This document shows, piece after piece, positions 15,688 to 23,885 of a stretch of DNA of 35,377 nucleotides. The translations under genes were made by a program, and so were the position numbers. The stretch covers positions 1 through 35,377 of the forward strand of contig PMCF01000315.1 in the NCBI GenBank assembly GCA_003154115.1. Reading direction: 5' to 3'. Within the stretch, counting starts at the first letter, position 1. Each line of letters begins with the position of its first letter. Under the pieces are notes generated by a model. The model saw only the letters and a program-made list of their open reading frames with translations. It ran no database searches and was not told the DNA's origin. Source of the stretch: Anaerolineae bacterium (GTDB lineage: Bacteria > Chloroflexota > Anaerolineae > Fen-1058).

Positions 15688-15995
15688 TGATGGAACTGCT
15701 TGAGACGACTTTTGAGCACTGGCAAATCCGGTGCGATCCCAACTTGATCGGCGCGGGTGTGGCGCTGATCTGGCAGGTCACATCGCGCTATGCGCGGGCC
15801 TGCCTGCTGATCCAATTGCTGGCCGACGGCGCGCCGCCGCTGGCCGAGATTTCCGTCTTCACCGGCGGACAGGTGGAGACGACCACGCAGATTCCGCTGA
15901 CCGTCTACGCCGATCCCCGCGCCGCTATCCTCAGCCTGGAACTTGCCGCCCTGTATGCCGTGCAGAATGGCGTGCTCAGCGTCGAGCCGGGTTAG
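15687..15995 (+). CDS. Hypothetical protein, about 102 residues
   Basis: The ATG at 15687 overlaps the HNH stop (TGATG), with another ATG next to it at 15690 and a GGAG ribosome site before both. The product looks alpha/beta (ALIWQVTSRYARACLLIQLL, IPLTVYADPRAAILSLELAA) and has no recognised motif. A longer frame starting at 15570 is a shadow of the HNH gene. Packed operon position supports expression. Confidence 0.5.
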   Translation: MMELLETTFEHWQIRCDPNLIGAGVALIWQVTSRYARACLLIQLLADGAPPLAEISVFTGGQVETTTQIPLTVYADPRAAILSLELAALYAVQNGVLSVEPG

Positions 15996-15998
15996 CCG

Positions 15999-16613
15999 AT
16001 GACGACTACCTGGCACATCGCCAACGGCGTCGATCTGCAAGGATCGCTGCGCCTCATCGACGAGCGGCACGACGCCTTGTGGGTCGAGGTCAATACCGAT
16101 CTGGGCATCATCGGCGGCGCCCACCGGGTGTTGATAGGCAACGCGGATATTGCCACCGTGCGGGAGCGCCTGCAGAGCGTCGCCCATCCGGAGGCGCTTC
16201 AGGTTCATCTGCATGGGAAGTTACGCTCGTCGCCGCGCCTGACCTTCGTGGAGTCCCGGGGCGTCGAGTTTTACGACCATCTCCTGCCCGGCAAGGCCAA
16301 CGTGCTGCTGAAGGGCCGCTTCCTGATTGAGGAGAGCGGCCCGCGCGTGTATGTCGACGAGCAGGGGCAGCGCGTGACCCGGACGGTGCTGTGGGGGTGG
16401 ATCGAGACGGACTATGCCTGGCTGGGCGGCCAACACCGGGTGCTGATCGCCAGCAACCACCAGGTTGATCGGGTGGCCGACGCGGCCCGGCGCTGGACGC
16501 GGACGGTGCAGAGCGGCCCCCTGCGCGCTGAGGTGCGCGGCATCCTGCACTCCGGGCGGGAGGGGGTCTTTACCGAGGCGCGCTACGTGGAATTCTTTGG
16601 CGTGCCGGAGTAA
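15999..16613 (+). CDS. Two-repeat beta protein, possibly tandem OB-like
   Basis: The 204-residue product is an internal duplication. The first half contains GGAHRVLIGN, then LHGKLRSSPRLTFVESRGVE and FYD. The second contains GGQHRVLIASN, then VRGILHSGREGVFTEARYVE and FFG. Each half is beta-rich, with about 100 residues, and the strand pattern is compatible with an OB-like barrel. OB folds often bind single-stranded nucleic acid, which would fit a replication cluster, but that is inference. The start follows the previous stop by three bases. Confidence 0.55.
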   Translation: MTTTWHIANGVDLQGSLRLIDERHDALWVEVNTDLGIIGGAHRVLIGNADIATVRERLQSVAHPEALQVHLHGKLRSSPRLTFVESRGVEFYDHLLPGKANVLLKGRFLIEESGPRVYVDEQGQRVTRTVLWGWIETDYAWLGGQHRVLIASNHQVDRVADAARRWTRTVQSGPLRAEVRGILHSGREGVFTEARYVEFFGVPE

Positions 16614-16641
16614 CGTCGGCTACGCCCGAGAGACGCCCATT

Positions 16642-16878
16642 ATGGTCGTGCCGACTACCCCTTTTTTTAATTTTCCGGCAGGGAAGGGACAGACCGTGGT
16701 GGCCCGCAAGCCAGCCGCAACCTCGCCAACAGCCAGTCCGCAGGCGATAAGCAAAACCGGGTCGATGTACCGCACGCTGGCCGATCGGCGCGCTGCGCCC
16801 CCGACGGAATCTCCCGGCAAGGCCGACAGGCTGGCCGTCGAGACGGCGGACTTACCCGCCCGCGTCCTTTGGCCCTGA
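16642..16878 (+). CDS. Weak candidate for a small basic protein
   Basis: An ATG at 16642 opens a 78-residue frame rich in Ala, Thr, Pro, Arg and Lys, with no recognised domain. There is no good ribosome site, and the composition could come from GC-rich non-coding DNA. The longer frame from 16465 is a shadow of the preceding gene. The stretch 16614-16999 otherwise holds no gene. Confidence 0.2.
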   Translation: MVVPTTPFFNFPAGKGQTVVARKPAATSPTASPQAISKTGSMYRTLADRRAAPPTESPGKADRLAVETADLPARVLWP

Positions 16879-16904
16879 CCGGTAGGGAGCGGGACAGGGG
16901 CGCG

Positions 16905-16982
16905 CGGCGGACAGGCCGCCGCCAATCCGTCGGCAGGCGGATCGGCTGGCAAGCCGACGGGGCCGGCAGGCCCGCCGGTTTT
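16905..16982 (+). terminator. GC-rich hairpin cluster, last one terminator-like
   Basis: Three successive inverted repeats are packed here: CGGCGG/CCGCCG (16905-16921), CCGTCGGC/GCCGACGG (16927-16960) and CCGGC/GCCGG (16963-16978). The last is followed at once by TTTT (16979-16982), as in an intrinsic terminator, though the stem is only 5-6 bp. It separates the replication cluster from the gene at 17000. A structured leader or attachment-like site is also possible. Confidence 0.4.
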
Positions 16983-16999
16983 AGAGTGAGACAGAAACG

Positions 17000-17806
17000 A
17001 TGGCTACCCCCAGACGCACCACTCCCTATGACGACCGGATTCCGCCCGACCTGTGGCTGGAATTCCCGCGCGCCGATTTGCGCCTGCGCCTGATCGAGGC
17101 CGTGCTGACTATCGCCCGTTTACGCGGGGCAACGTCGCTGGATGTGCAGGAGGCGTTGAGCCAGCGCTGGAATCTGCCGGCGCGCAGCGGTTCGATCCGG
17201 CATTTCCTGCCGGACCTGATCTGCTATGACCTGGCCCACGGCACGGTGCAGCCGATCTCAGGGAAGCAGAAGATCGGCCTGTTCCGGCTGACCGAGCGGG
17301 GGCGAAGTCTGGCCCGGTCACTGGGCGTAGAGCCGGTCGAAAACGGCTGGGATACGCTCGTGCGCACCCATCAGGGCGAAACGCAGGTGGCACACGCCGC
17401 CTTGCTGCTCTATACCGATCGGCTGGCCCGTGAGCGGGATTGGCTGACGGAACTGACCCCGGATGAATCTCGTCAGCAATTCTATCCCGATCTGTGGCTC
17501 AGCAACGGCGCGTGGTCAATGTATGTTGAAGTGGAGAGCCGCTGGCGGGTGCGTTCTCATCAGTGGGACAAGTGGCGGGCGGCGCTGCGAGTGCAGGGTT
17601 ATGCCGCGATCGTGGCGCGTACACAGGCGGTGCGGGCTCGGTTGATTCAGGGCTGTCGGGCCGCGGGTGTGCCCGGTGTGGCGACCGATCTGGAAACATT
17701 GCGCCTACGAGGCGAGCAATGGTGGCTGGAGGCGTGGCGTGCGTCTTCTGTTTCCGCGAAGACGCTGACATTTCTGCAGGAGGTGATCGAAGCATCCGGC
17801 CAGTGA
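17000..17806 (+). CDS. Replic_Relax-like protein
   Basis: The 268-residue protein has an N-terminal winged-helix-like region of about 100 residues. A C-terminal part contains PDLWLSNGAWSMYVEVESR, then HQWDKWRAAL and later lines of a nuclease-like fold. This order (winged helix, a PDxxL line, an xVExE line and a helix with conserved basic residues) is that of the Replic_Relax family known from Actinobacterial and Firmicute plasmids and ICEs. Its biochemical role is not settled. It is the last gene of the mobile-element-like block and lies just after the hairpin cluster. Confidence 0.55.
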   Translation: MATPRRTTPYDDRIPPDLWLEFPRADLRLRLIEAVLTIARLRGATSLDVQEALSQRWNLPARSGSIRHFLPDLICYDLAHGTVQPISGKQKIGLFRLTERGRSLARSLGVEPVENGWDTLVRTHQGETQVAHAALLLYTDRLARERDWLTELTPDESRQQFYPDLWLSNGAWSMYVEVESRWRVRSHQWDKWRAALRVQGYAAIVARTQAVRARLIQGCRAAGVPGVATDLETLRLRGEQWWLEAWRASSVSAKTLTFLQEVIEASGQ

Positions 17807-17857
17807 CGGTGAGAGAATCAGGTCGCGCTGGTGAATAACACCTCTTACAAAACACGC

Positions 17858-17915
17858 CGTACAAGAGTTGCCTACTGCGTCGGTTAAGGCTACAATCCTT
17901 AGCATCTCTTGTACG
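17858..17915 (+). promoter_or_regulatory. Promoter of the NLR-like island with a flanking inverted repeat
   Basis: TTGCCT (17868-17873) and TACAAT (17891-17896) are separated by 17 bases, a strong sigma70-type match, 30 bases before the ATG of the nucleosidase gene. The promoter is enclosed by a perfect 10-bp inverted repeat: CGTACAAGAG (17858-17867) abuts the -35 box, and CTCTTGTACG (17906-17915) lies near the expected start of transcription. A dimeric or looping regulator bound to both arms could shut the promoter; no regulator gene lies next to it. Confidence 0.6.
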
Positions 17916-17925
17916 AGTGGGCGCT

Positions 17926-18918
17926 ATGGCCAACAACACCCCAACCGAAGAGCCAATCCCCCCCGGCGTATCAAACCGCTCAGGCGGCACCGACATTGAT
18001 GCCAACGAAGTCTCCGTTGGCGGCGATGTGGTAGGCCGTGACAAGATTGTTTCAGATAACTCCATCAAAGTCGGCAACATCAACGGCGTGACGGGCCTCG
18101 CCATTGGCAATGGAGCCAGCGTCGTCATTCATCAGTCACCAGCGGTATTATCCCAATCAAGTCAGGCGAAGAAATCCGGCAAACGCTGCGCCGTGATTCT
18201 GACCGCGCTCCCCGTTGAATACAAAGCCGTGCGTGCTCACCTGTCCAACTTCAAAGAAGAAAAACATCCCCAAGGCACGATTTACGAACGAGGTACATTT
18301 GGCACTGGGGATAAAACTTGGGAGATCGGCCTCGTCGAGATTGGCGCGGGCAATGCTGGCGCGGCGCTGGAAACCGAGCGCATGATTCAGCATTTCGGTG
18401 CGGATGTCGCCCTGTTTGTTGGGATAGCCGGCGGCATCAAGGACGTGAAGATCGGCGATGTCGTCGCGGCAACGAAAGTGTACGGTTACGAATCCGGCAA
18501 GGCCGAGGCGACGTTCAAGCTGCGCCCCGATGCGGGCAACACGTCCTATTCTATGGAGCAGCGCGCCCGTGCCGAAGCGCGGAAGGATGGTTGGCTGCAA
18601 CGCATCAAGCCCAGTGTGCCTGATCCCGCCCCGCATGTCATTGTAGGGCCAATTGCTGCCGGTGAGAAAGTTGTGGCTTCAACGAAGTCCGCCGTATGGA
18701 AATTCCTACGCGCCAACTATGGCGATGCGTTGGCTGTCGAGATGGAAGGCCGCGGCTTTCTTGAAGCCACACACGCAAATCAAAAAGTGGAAGCATTAGT
18801 CGTGCGCGGCATTTCTGATCTCATCGATAAGAAGGGCGAGGCGGATGCCGCCGGTTCGCAAGACGCGGCAGCGCGTCATGCAGCGGCGTTTGCATTTGAA
18901 GTGCTGGCGAAGTTGTAG
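17926..18918 (+). CDS. Tagged PNP/MTAN-superfamily nucleosidase, probable effector
   Basis: The ATG at 17926 is used; an in-frame GTG lies three codons earlier. Of 330 residues, the first 80 are a flexible tag region including [11 protein letters not shown] and [16 protein letters not shown] (49-64), which recurs in two other genes of this island. The rest is a purine nucleoside phosphorylase/MTA-SAH nucleosidase domain: [13 protein letters not shown] (90-102), [13 protein letters not shown] (166-178), the ribose-binding VEMEG (271-275), and RGISDLID (294-301) with the catalytic-type aspartate at SD. Related domains act as toxic effectors in bacterial immunity (for example, PNP-like effectors that cleave ATP). 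It heads the island directly behind the promoter, so an effector role is inferred; a housekeeping nucleosidase is less likely given the tag. Confidence 0.8.
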   Translation: MANNTPTEEPIPPGVSNRSGGTDIDANEVSVGGDVVGRDKIVSDNSIKVGNINGVTGLAIGNGASVVIHQSPAVLSQSSQAKKSGKRCAVILTALPVEYKAVRAHLSNFKEEKHPQGTIYERGTFGTGDKTWEIGLVEIGAGNAGAALETERMIQHFGADVALFVGIAGGIKDVKIGDVVAATKVYGYESGKAEATFKLRPDAGNTSYSMEQRARAEARKDGWLQRIKPSVPDPAPHVIVGPIAAGEKVVASTKSAVWKFLRANYGDALAVEMEGRGFLEATHANQKVEALVVRGISDLIDKKGEADAAGSQDAAARHAAAFAFEVLAKL

Positions 18919-18972
18919 ATTTACCTTTTCCCATTGGCATTAAACATTTGCCAGATTAAGCAGCATACTGTC

Positions 18973-20127
18973 ATGACACTCCGCCGTGATGAGATTTGCC
19001 GCCGACATGCAGAACACTACTTGAAGGTGCTAAATTCTGCTGACGATCTTTATCTGACAGGCAGTGGCAACATTCCCCGTGGATTAGCACTGTTCGATCT
19101 AGAATGGGCTAACATTCAATTGGGGCAAGCATGGGCAGCCCTCCATGCGCCAGAAAACGACAAAGCCGCAATTATTTGTTGTGATTATCCGCATGCCGGT
19201 CGATATTGCCTCGTTCTTCGCCAACATCCACGCGATCAAATCAAATGGATGGAGGCAGGGCTGATAGCAGCACGGCAACTGAAGGATCGAATAAGAGAAG
19301 GCATCCACCTCGGAAATTTGGGTTTGGCCTATTCCGATCTGGGTGAGATACGTAAGGCCATCGAATGCTATGAACAACGTTTAGTCGTTGCTCGCAAGAT
19401 TCGCGAAACATCTCAAGACGAAGCAGAGCGGGCGATGGCTCGACGCGGCGAAGGTAATGTTCTCGGCAATCTCGGCGTTGCATATTATTCGCTGGGTGAG
19501 ATGCGCAAAGCCATTGAATTTCATGAGCAGCGTTTAGTTATCGCTCGCGAGATTAGTGCAGCATCTCGCAATGAAGCAGAACGAGCGATGGCTCGGCGCG
19601 GCGAGGCAAATGCTCTCGGTAATCTTGGTCTCGCGTGTGCCGCGCTGAATGAAACACGCATAGCCATCGAGTATCACGAACAAGCCTTGCAAATCGATCG
19701 CGTGATCGGGGATCGGCGCGGTGAAGGGCAAGACCTAAACAATCTTGGTTTCGCATATGCTGATCTGCATGAGACGCGTAAGGCGATCGAATATTACGAA
19801 CAGTCCTTGCAGATCGATCGTGAGATGGGTGATCGATGGGGCGAAGGACGAGCGCTCGGTAACCTCGGCAACGCTTTCATGCATCTGGGCGAAACACGCA
19901 AGGCCATTGAAACCTATCAACAACGTTTGATCATCGCTCGTGAAGTCGGTGATCGACGTGGTGAAGGCAATGCATTCTTGAATATGAGTCTCGCTCTCGA
20001 TAAATTGCATGAACGTCCAAAAGCAATCGAACTCGCTCAGGCTGCGTTGAAGATTTATGAACAGGTTGAAGACCCCAACGCGGAGATAGTTCGCCAACAA
20101 TTGGCAACATGGGATCGCGAAGAATGA
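18973..20127 (+). CDS. TPR sensor-like protein 1
   Basis: The ATG at 18973 is preferred; the longer frame from 18934 uses a TTG. The 384-residue product starts with the shared cap: RHAEHYLKVLNSADDLYLTG, then FDLEWANIQLGQAWA, CDYPHAGRYCL and LRQHPRDQIKWMEAGL. About six 40-residue TPR units follow, of the LGN/kinesin-light-chain type (GNLGLAYxxLGExRKAIExY), and the C-terminal cap VRQQLATWDREE. The first two repeats carry an extra 11 residues (NEAERAMARRGEA) and are near-copies, evidence of recent duplication. It immediately follows the tagged nucleosidase, and its DNA is more AT-rich than the later TPR genes. TPR superhelices bind proteins or peptides, so sensing or adaptor function is inferred. 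Confidence 0.75.
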   Translation: MTLRRDEICRRHAEHYLKVLNSADDLYLTGSGNIPRGLALFDLEWANIQLGQAWAALHAPENDKAAIICCDYPHAGRYCLVLRQHPRDQIKWMEAGLIAARQLKDRIREGIHLGNLGLAYSDLGEIRKAIECYEQRLVVARKIRETSQDEAERAMARRGEGNVLGNLGVAYYSLGEMRKAIEFHEQRLVIAREISAASRNEAERAMARRGEANALGNLGLACAALNETRIAIEYHEQALQIDRVIGDRRGEGQDLNNLGFAYADLHETRKAIEYYEQSLQIDREMGDRWGEGRALGNLGNAFMHLGETRKAIETYQQRLIIAREVGDRRGEGNAFLNMSLALDKLHERPKAIELAQAALKIYEQVEDPNAEIVRQQLATWDREE

Positions 20128-20295
20128 TCAATTGATGCTTGAACGCGACGCGACGTCGTGGTGAATATGTTGGGGTGACTTTAACCGTCGCCTGCTGTTC
20201 TCGGCTATCGGCACCAGATCGCCCGAAGAATCGTTGAAAGATCGAAGGCTTCCACTCACGCGAAAATCAACACCGCCTAATGGTGGTTGCAACCT

Positions 20296-23200
20296 ATGAA
20301 CAACGATCCTGCTTCGCCTGTAGAACAAACAAAGCCAGGTGGCAACATCACTGTCGGTGATATCGTCAACAGTGAAGCTATCGCCATTGGAGACGGCGCG
20401 CGGGCCGAAGTGCATCATCACTATCACCTGGCGGCGTCGCCCGTACCGCAAGAACCGAAGTCGCTATTCTTCGTTCCTTTTCCGCATAACCCAGATTTCG
20501 TCGGTCGCGACGTTGAACTGACTGCGTTACATGACATGTTACAACAAAGTAATTCACCTGTTGGCATTCGCCCAACCGTGCTGGTGGGATTAGGCGGCAT
20601 TGGTAAAACCCAATTGGCAGTTGAGTATGCTCATGCGCATCGCGCCAATTATCCTGGCGGCATCTTCTGGCTGAATGCTGTCAACCCACTTCTGTTCGAG
20701 TTTTCCGACCTAGCCGAAAAACTGGACTTGGCCGACCGCGAGACTCCGCGTGACAAAGCCGCGCGCAAAGCCTGGGATTACCTGGATGCACATCCCGATT
20801 CATTGGTCATCTTTGACAATGTGGTTGAACCTTCTGAACTGAACGTTCCCTTTTCGCCAGATCTCATCCCGGCCAATCTACGTTGTCGGACGTTGTTCAC
20901 CACTCGCCAGCGTGATTTTCCGCGTACGTTTCAACCGTTTGAAGTCAAAGTGCTGCCAGAGATGGCGGCTATGCGCTTGTTGTTGCGCTCCCGCTCCGAA
21001 GTATTGGAAGAGCATCATCCCGACTGGGGCTGGGCGCGCATCGTGTGCGCGTCGCTGGGCTGGCTGCCATTAGCGCTTGAATTGGCCGCAGCGTACCTGG
21101 GGACCTATCCCGAAGTGTCGGTGACGGGATACCTAGAAAGACTACGAACCGAAGGTCGTCTGGAGACAGTGGACGATACTGAGCTACACCCTGAAGATTT
21201 ACCTACGAGGCACGATATCGCTGTCACTGCGACGTTGCGAACACAGTGGAACAGGTTGGAAGACCAAGACGCGCAACTGTTGTTCGGTGCTGCGGGACAA
21301 TTCCCTGAAGCCAGTTGGATTTCAATCCCGCGGTTAGGCTTGCTGACCGGAATTGAGAATGAAATCGCGCCAGGCCATCCGTCTTCCCTGAGTATCGCAC
21401 TGAAAAAACTGCACGCCATCTCGCTGATTGAAGAGCTGACTGACGAACGCCTGCGCTTGCATCCATTAGTGCAGGATTTTGCCGCTCGACTTTCATCGAG
21501 GAATTTTCGCCTTGAGCTGGCCGACCGGGCGGTGGCCCTATTTGAGAATTTTCCGAAGTTGCAGGCGCGTGTCATACGCTACGGCATTGAGACAGTGTTA
21601 GAAGACGCGCGGACCGCCTTGACCTTCTATGGGCGCGAACCGGCAAATGCTGGTTATCTTCTACTTACCGATTTGGAGCGCGTCTTGGACCGGCAAGCCC
21701 ATCATTTACGCAGCTGGGAACCACAAGCGCAGCCAGCCTTTTTTTTGCAGCAACTCCGCAACGAATCCTTCATGCTCGAATTCGGCAGGTTGCAAACGTG
21801 TGCAGAAGCGCACCTGGCTCAGCTTAACAGTCCCTATCTAAGCGCGCAATTTAGAACTTATCACGAATCTCCCGAACTTGTGCGCACACTTGCGAGGCAT
21901 ACTGACGTGGTACGCTGCGTGGCGCTGAGGACTGATGGGCGACTGGCGGTCTCTGGATCCCAGGACATGACGCTCAAAATCTGGGACATAGCGACAGGCC
22001 GCGAGCTCCGCACATTGCTAGGGCACACCGCTACAGCTGCTGCGGCTGTGCTAACTGTCAATGGACAGCTGGTCATTTCTGCGTCAGGTGACAATACGCT
22101 CAAAGTGTGGGAGGTGGCATCGGGTCGTGAACTCCGTACTTTATTCGGGCATCGCGATGCAGTGACCGGTGTGGCGCTGAGTGCGGATGGGCAGTTGGCC
22201 ATTTCTGCTTCGCGGGATAAAACGCTCAAGATGTGGAACATGGCTACCGGTCGCGATCTGTGCACACTGCGAGGACATGACAAGGCTGTGACTGATGTGG
22301 CATTGAGCGCAGATGGTCGGTTAGCCGTCTCGACATCAGCTGACCACACTCTCAAAGTGTGGGAGGTGGCGACGGGCTACGAACTACATACGCTCCGGGG
22401 GCATAGCGCAGCCGTGACTTGTGTGGCATTGAGTGCAGATGGTCGGTTAGCCATCTCTGGCTCAGATGATGGAGTGTTGACAATATGGGATGTGATGGCT
22501 GGCCAAGAACTGAGAACGCTTCGACATGGTAGCCACGTTTTTGATGTAGCGCTGCGGGCTGATGGTCGCCTCGCCGTTTCCGCGTCGTCGAATAAGACTT
22601 TGAAGCTATGGGACGTGGTAACTGGTTGTGAGTTGCGCACCCTTCAAGGGCACAGCAATTCGATCGCCTCTGTCGCTCTGAGTACTGATGGGCAATTGGT
22701 CATCTCTGGCTCGGTAGACCACACGGTCAAAATTTGGAACATCCCGACTGGGTCAAATACTCAGCTTACCCCGTCTTCCCAACATGCGGAGGCTGGCTTC
22801 GGGACAGACCATGTGACGGTGACACCATCGCACCAATCTCGAGTGGTTCAACATCGTGATCGAGTATTTGATATAGCAGTGAGTGCTGATGGGCAGCTGG
22901 CTGTCTCTGGATCACGAGATAAAACGCTCAAAGTTTGGGCTATAGCGACAGGTCAAGAATTACATACGCTCCGCGGGCATACCCATACTGTGATGGGTGT
23001 GGCGCTGAGTGCTGACGGGCAGTTGATAGGTTCCGCATCCCAGGACGGTACGGTTAAAGTGTGGGAGGTATCAACGGGCCGCGAATTGCAAACGCTCTAT
23101 GGTCATAGCGCAGCCGTAAATGCTGTAGCCCTAAGCGCTGATGGACAAATGATCATTTCTGCGTCGAGGGATAAGACACTTAAGGTATGGAATGTCGCCA

Positions 23201-23742
23201 CCGGTCGTGAACTATTTACCCTTCAAGGGCATACCGATTCAGTTAATGGTGTTGCATTAAGTAGTGATGGACAATTCGTAGTTTCTGCGTCTGGAGACAA
23301 AACGCTAAAACTATGGCAGATTGCAACTGGTCGTGAACTACGTACATTTCAGGGACACAGCCAGGCTGTGCGCCGCATGGCGTTGAACGCAGATGGTCGG
23401 CTGATTGTCTCTGCAGCGCTTGATATGACACTCAAAGTCTGGGACAGGACGATCGAACAGGCACTGTATACCTATCGCGGACACTGTAAGAGCATAACTG
23501 GTGTAGCGTTGACTGCCGGAGGGCAACTGGCTACTTCCGTATCAAGCGATCGCACACTTAGGGTGTGGAATACGATGACGGGCGAAACAGTCGCAATGGC
23601 ACCCATTGACGTTTTTCTATTATGTTGCGCGATGACGCCAAATGGTAAGTTAATTGTCGCAGGGGATGCCTTGGGGATAGTGCATTTTTGGAAATTGGTT
23701 GATGAAGGTGAAATCTTAAAGCTGGAGACGGTTCAACATTAA
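20296..23742 (+). CDS. Tagged NB-ARC protein with fourteen WD40 repeats
   Basis: The ATG at 20296 begins 1148 residues. The N-terminus carries the island tag (VGDIVNSEAIAIGDGA, about 20-35). The NB-ARC ATPase follows with P-loop GLGGIGKT (98-105), Walker B SLVIFDN (169-175), LFTTR (200-204), the GLPLA-like LPLALELA and an MHD-like RLHPLV at about 388. After a winged-helix and helical region, about 14 WD40 repeats run from about 530 to the end. Repeats 1-7 and 8-14 are separated by a 35-residue linker around SGSNTQ/TPSHQS, which suggests two seven-bladed propellers. NB-ARC WD40 proteins, like APAF-1, use the propellers to hold or sense ligands and oligomerise on ATP exchange. No effector domain is present, so the effector may be the separate nucleosidase. 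The gene is relatively AT-rich. Confidence 0.85.
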   Translation: MNNDPASPVEQTKPGGNITVGDIVNSEAIAIGDGARAEVHHHYHLAASPVPQEPKSLFFVPFPHNPDFVGRDVELTALHDMLQQSNSPVGIRPTVLVGLGGIGKTQLAVEYAHAHRANYPGGIFWLNAVNPLLFEFSDLAEKLDLADRETPRDKAARKAWDYLDAHPDSLVIFDNVVEPSELNVPFSPDLIPANLRCRTLFTTRQRDFPRTFQPFEVKVLPEMAAMRLLLRSRSEVLEEHHPDWGWARIVCASLGWLPLALELAAAYLGTYPEVSVTGYLERLRTEGRLETVDDTELHPEDLPTRHDIAVTATLRTQWNRLEDQDAQLLFGAAGQFPEASWISIPRLGLLTGIENEIAPGHPSSLSIALKKLHAISLIEELTDERLRLHPLVQDFAARLSSRNFRLELADRAVALFENFPKLQARVIRYGIETVLEDARTALTFYGREPANAGYLLLTDLERVLDRQAHHLRSWEPQAQPAFFLQQLRNESFMLEFGRLQTCAEAHLAQLNSPYLSAQFRTYHESPELVRTLARHTDVVRCVALRTDGRLAVSGSQDMTLKIWDIATGRELRTLLGHTATAAAAVLTVNGQLVISASGDNTLKVWEVASGRELRTLFGHRDAVTGVALSADGQLAISASRDKTLKMWNMATGRDLCTLRGHDKAVTDVALSADGRLAVSTSADHTLKVWEVATGYELHTLRGHSAAVTCVALSADGRLAISGSDDGVLTIWDVMAGQELRTLRHGSHVFDVALRADGRLAVSASSNKTLKLWDVVTGCELRTLQGHSNSIASVALSTDGQLVISGSVDHTVKIWNIPTGSNTQLTPSSQHAEAGFGTDHVTVTPSHQSRVVQHRDRVFDIAVSADGQLAVSGSRDKTLKVWAIATGQELHTLRGHTHTVMGVALSADGQLIGSASQDGTVKVWEVSTGRELQTLYGHSAAVNAVALSADGQMIISASRDKTLKVWNVATGRELFTLQGHTDSVNGVALSSDGQFVVSASGDKTLKLWQIATGRELRTFQGHSQAVRRMALNADGRLIVSAALDMTLKVWDRTIEQALYTYRGHCKSITGVALTAGGQLATSVSSDRTLRVWNTMTGETVAMAPIDVFLLCCAMTPNGKLIVAGDALGIVHFWKLVDEGEILKLETVQH

Positions 23743-23885
23743 GAATCAACGGGAAGAAAGCGCAAAGAGAGATTCGGATAGATAAAGGTCGGGGCTGAGT
23801 TTCTCCTTGACTCCCTTCACAGTATCGCAGGCGTGGTTCACATTGATTTGTAGCTGGGAGAATATGTTACGCGGAGCTATAGCGG

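Noticed and set aside
17187-17215. GGTTCGATCC, a T-arm-like sequence
   Set aside because: It lies inside the Replic_Relax-like gene and has no matching acceptor, D or anticodon arms.
3906-17806. Conjugative element with relaxase or integrase
   Set aside because: No MOB relaxase, tyrosine or serine recombinase, or transposase motif was found in the cluster; Replic_Relax-like proteins are not relaxases.
21888-23742. Roughly 126-base DNA repeats
   Set aside because: They are explained by WD40 repeats of the encoded protein.
23743-23885. Possible promoter before TPR-2
   Set aside because: Hexamer-like pairs such as TTCACA and GAATAT are poor matches; the gap is equally compatible with read-through from the WD40-NLR gene.
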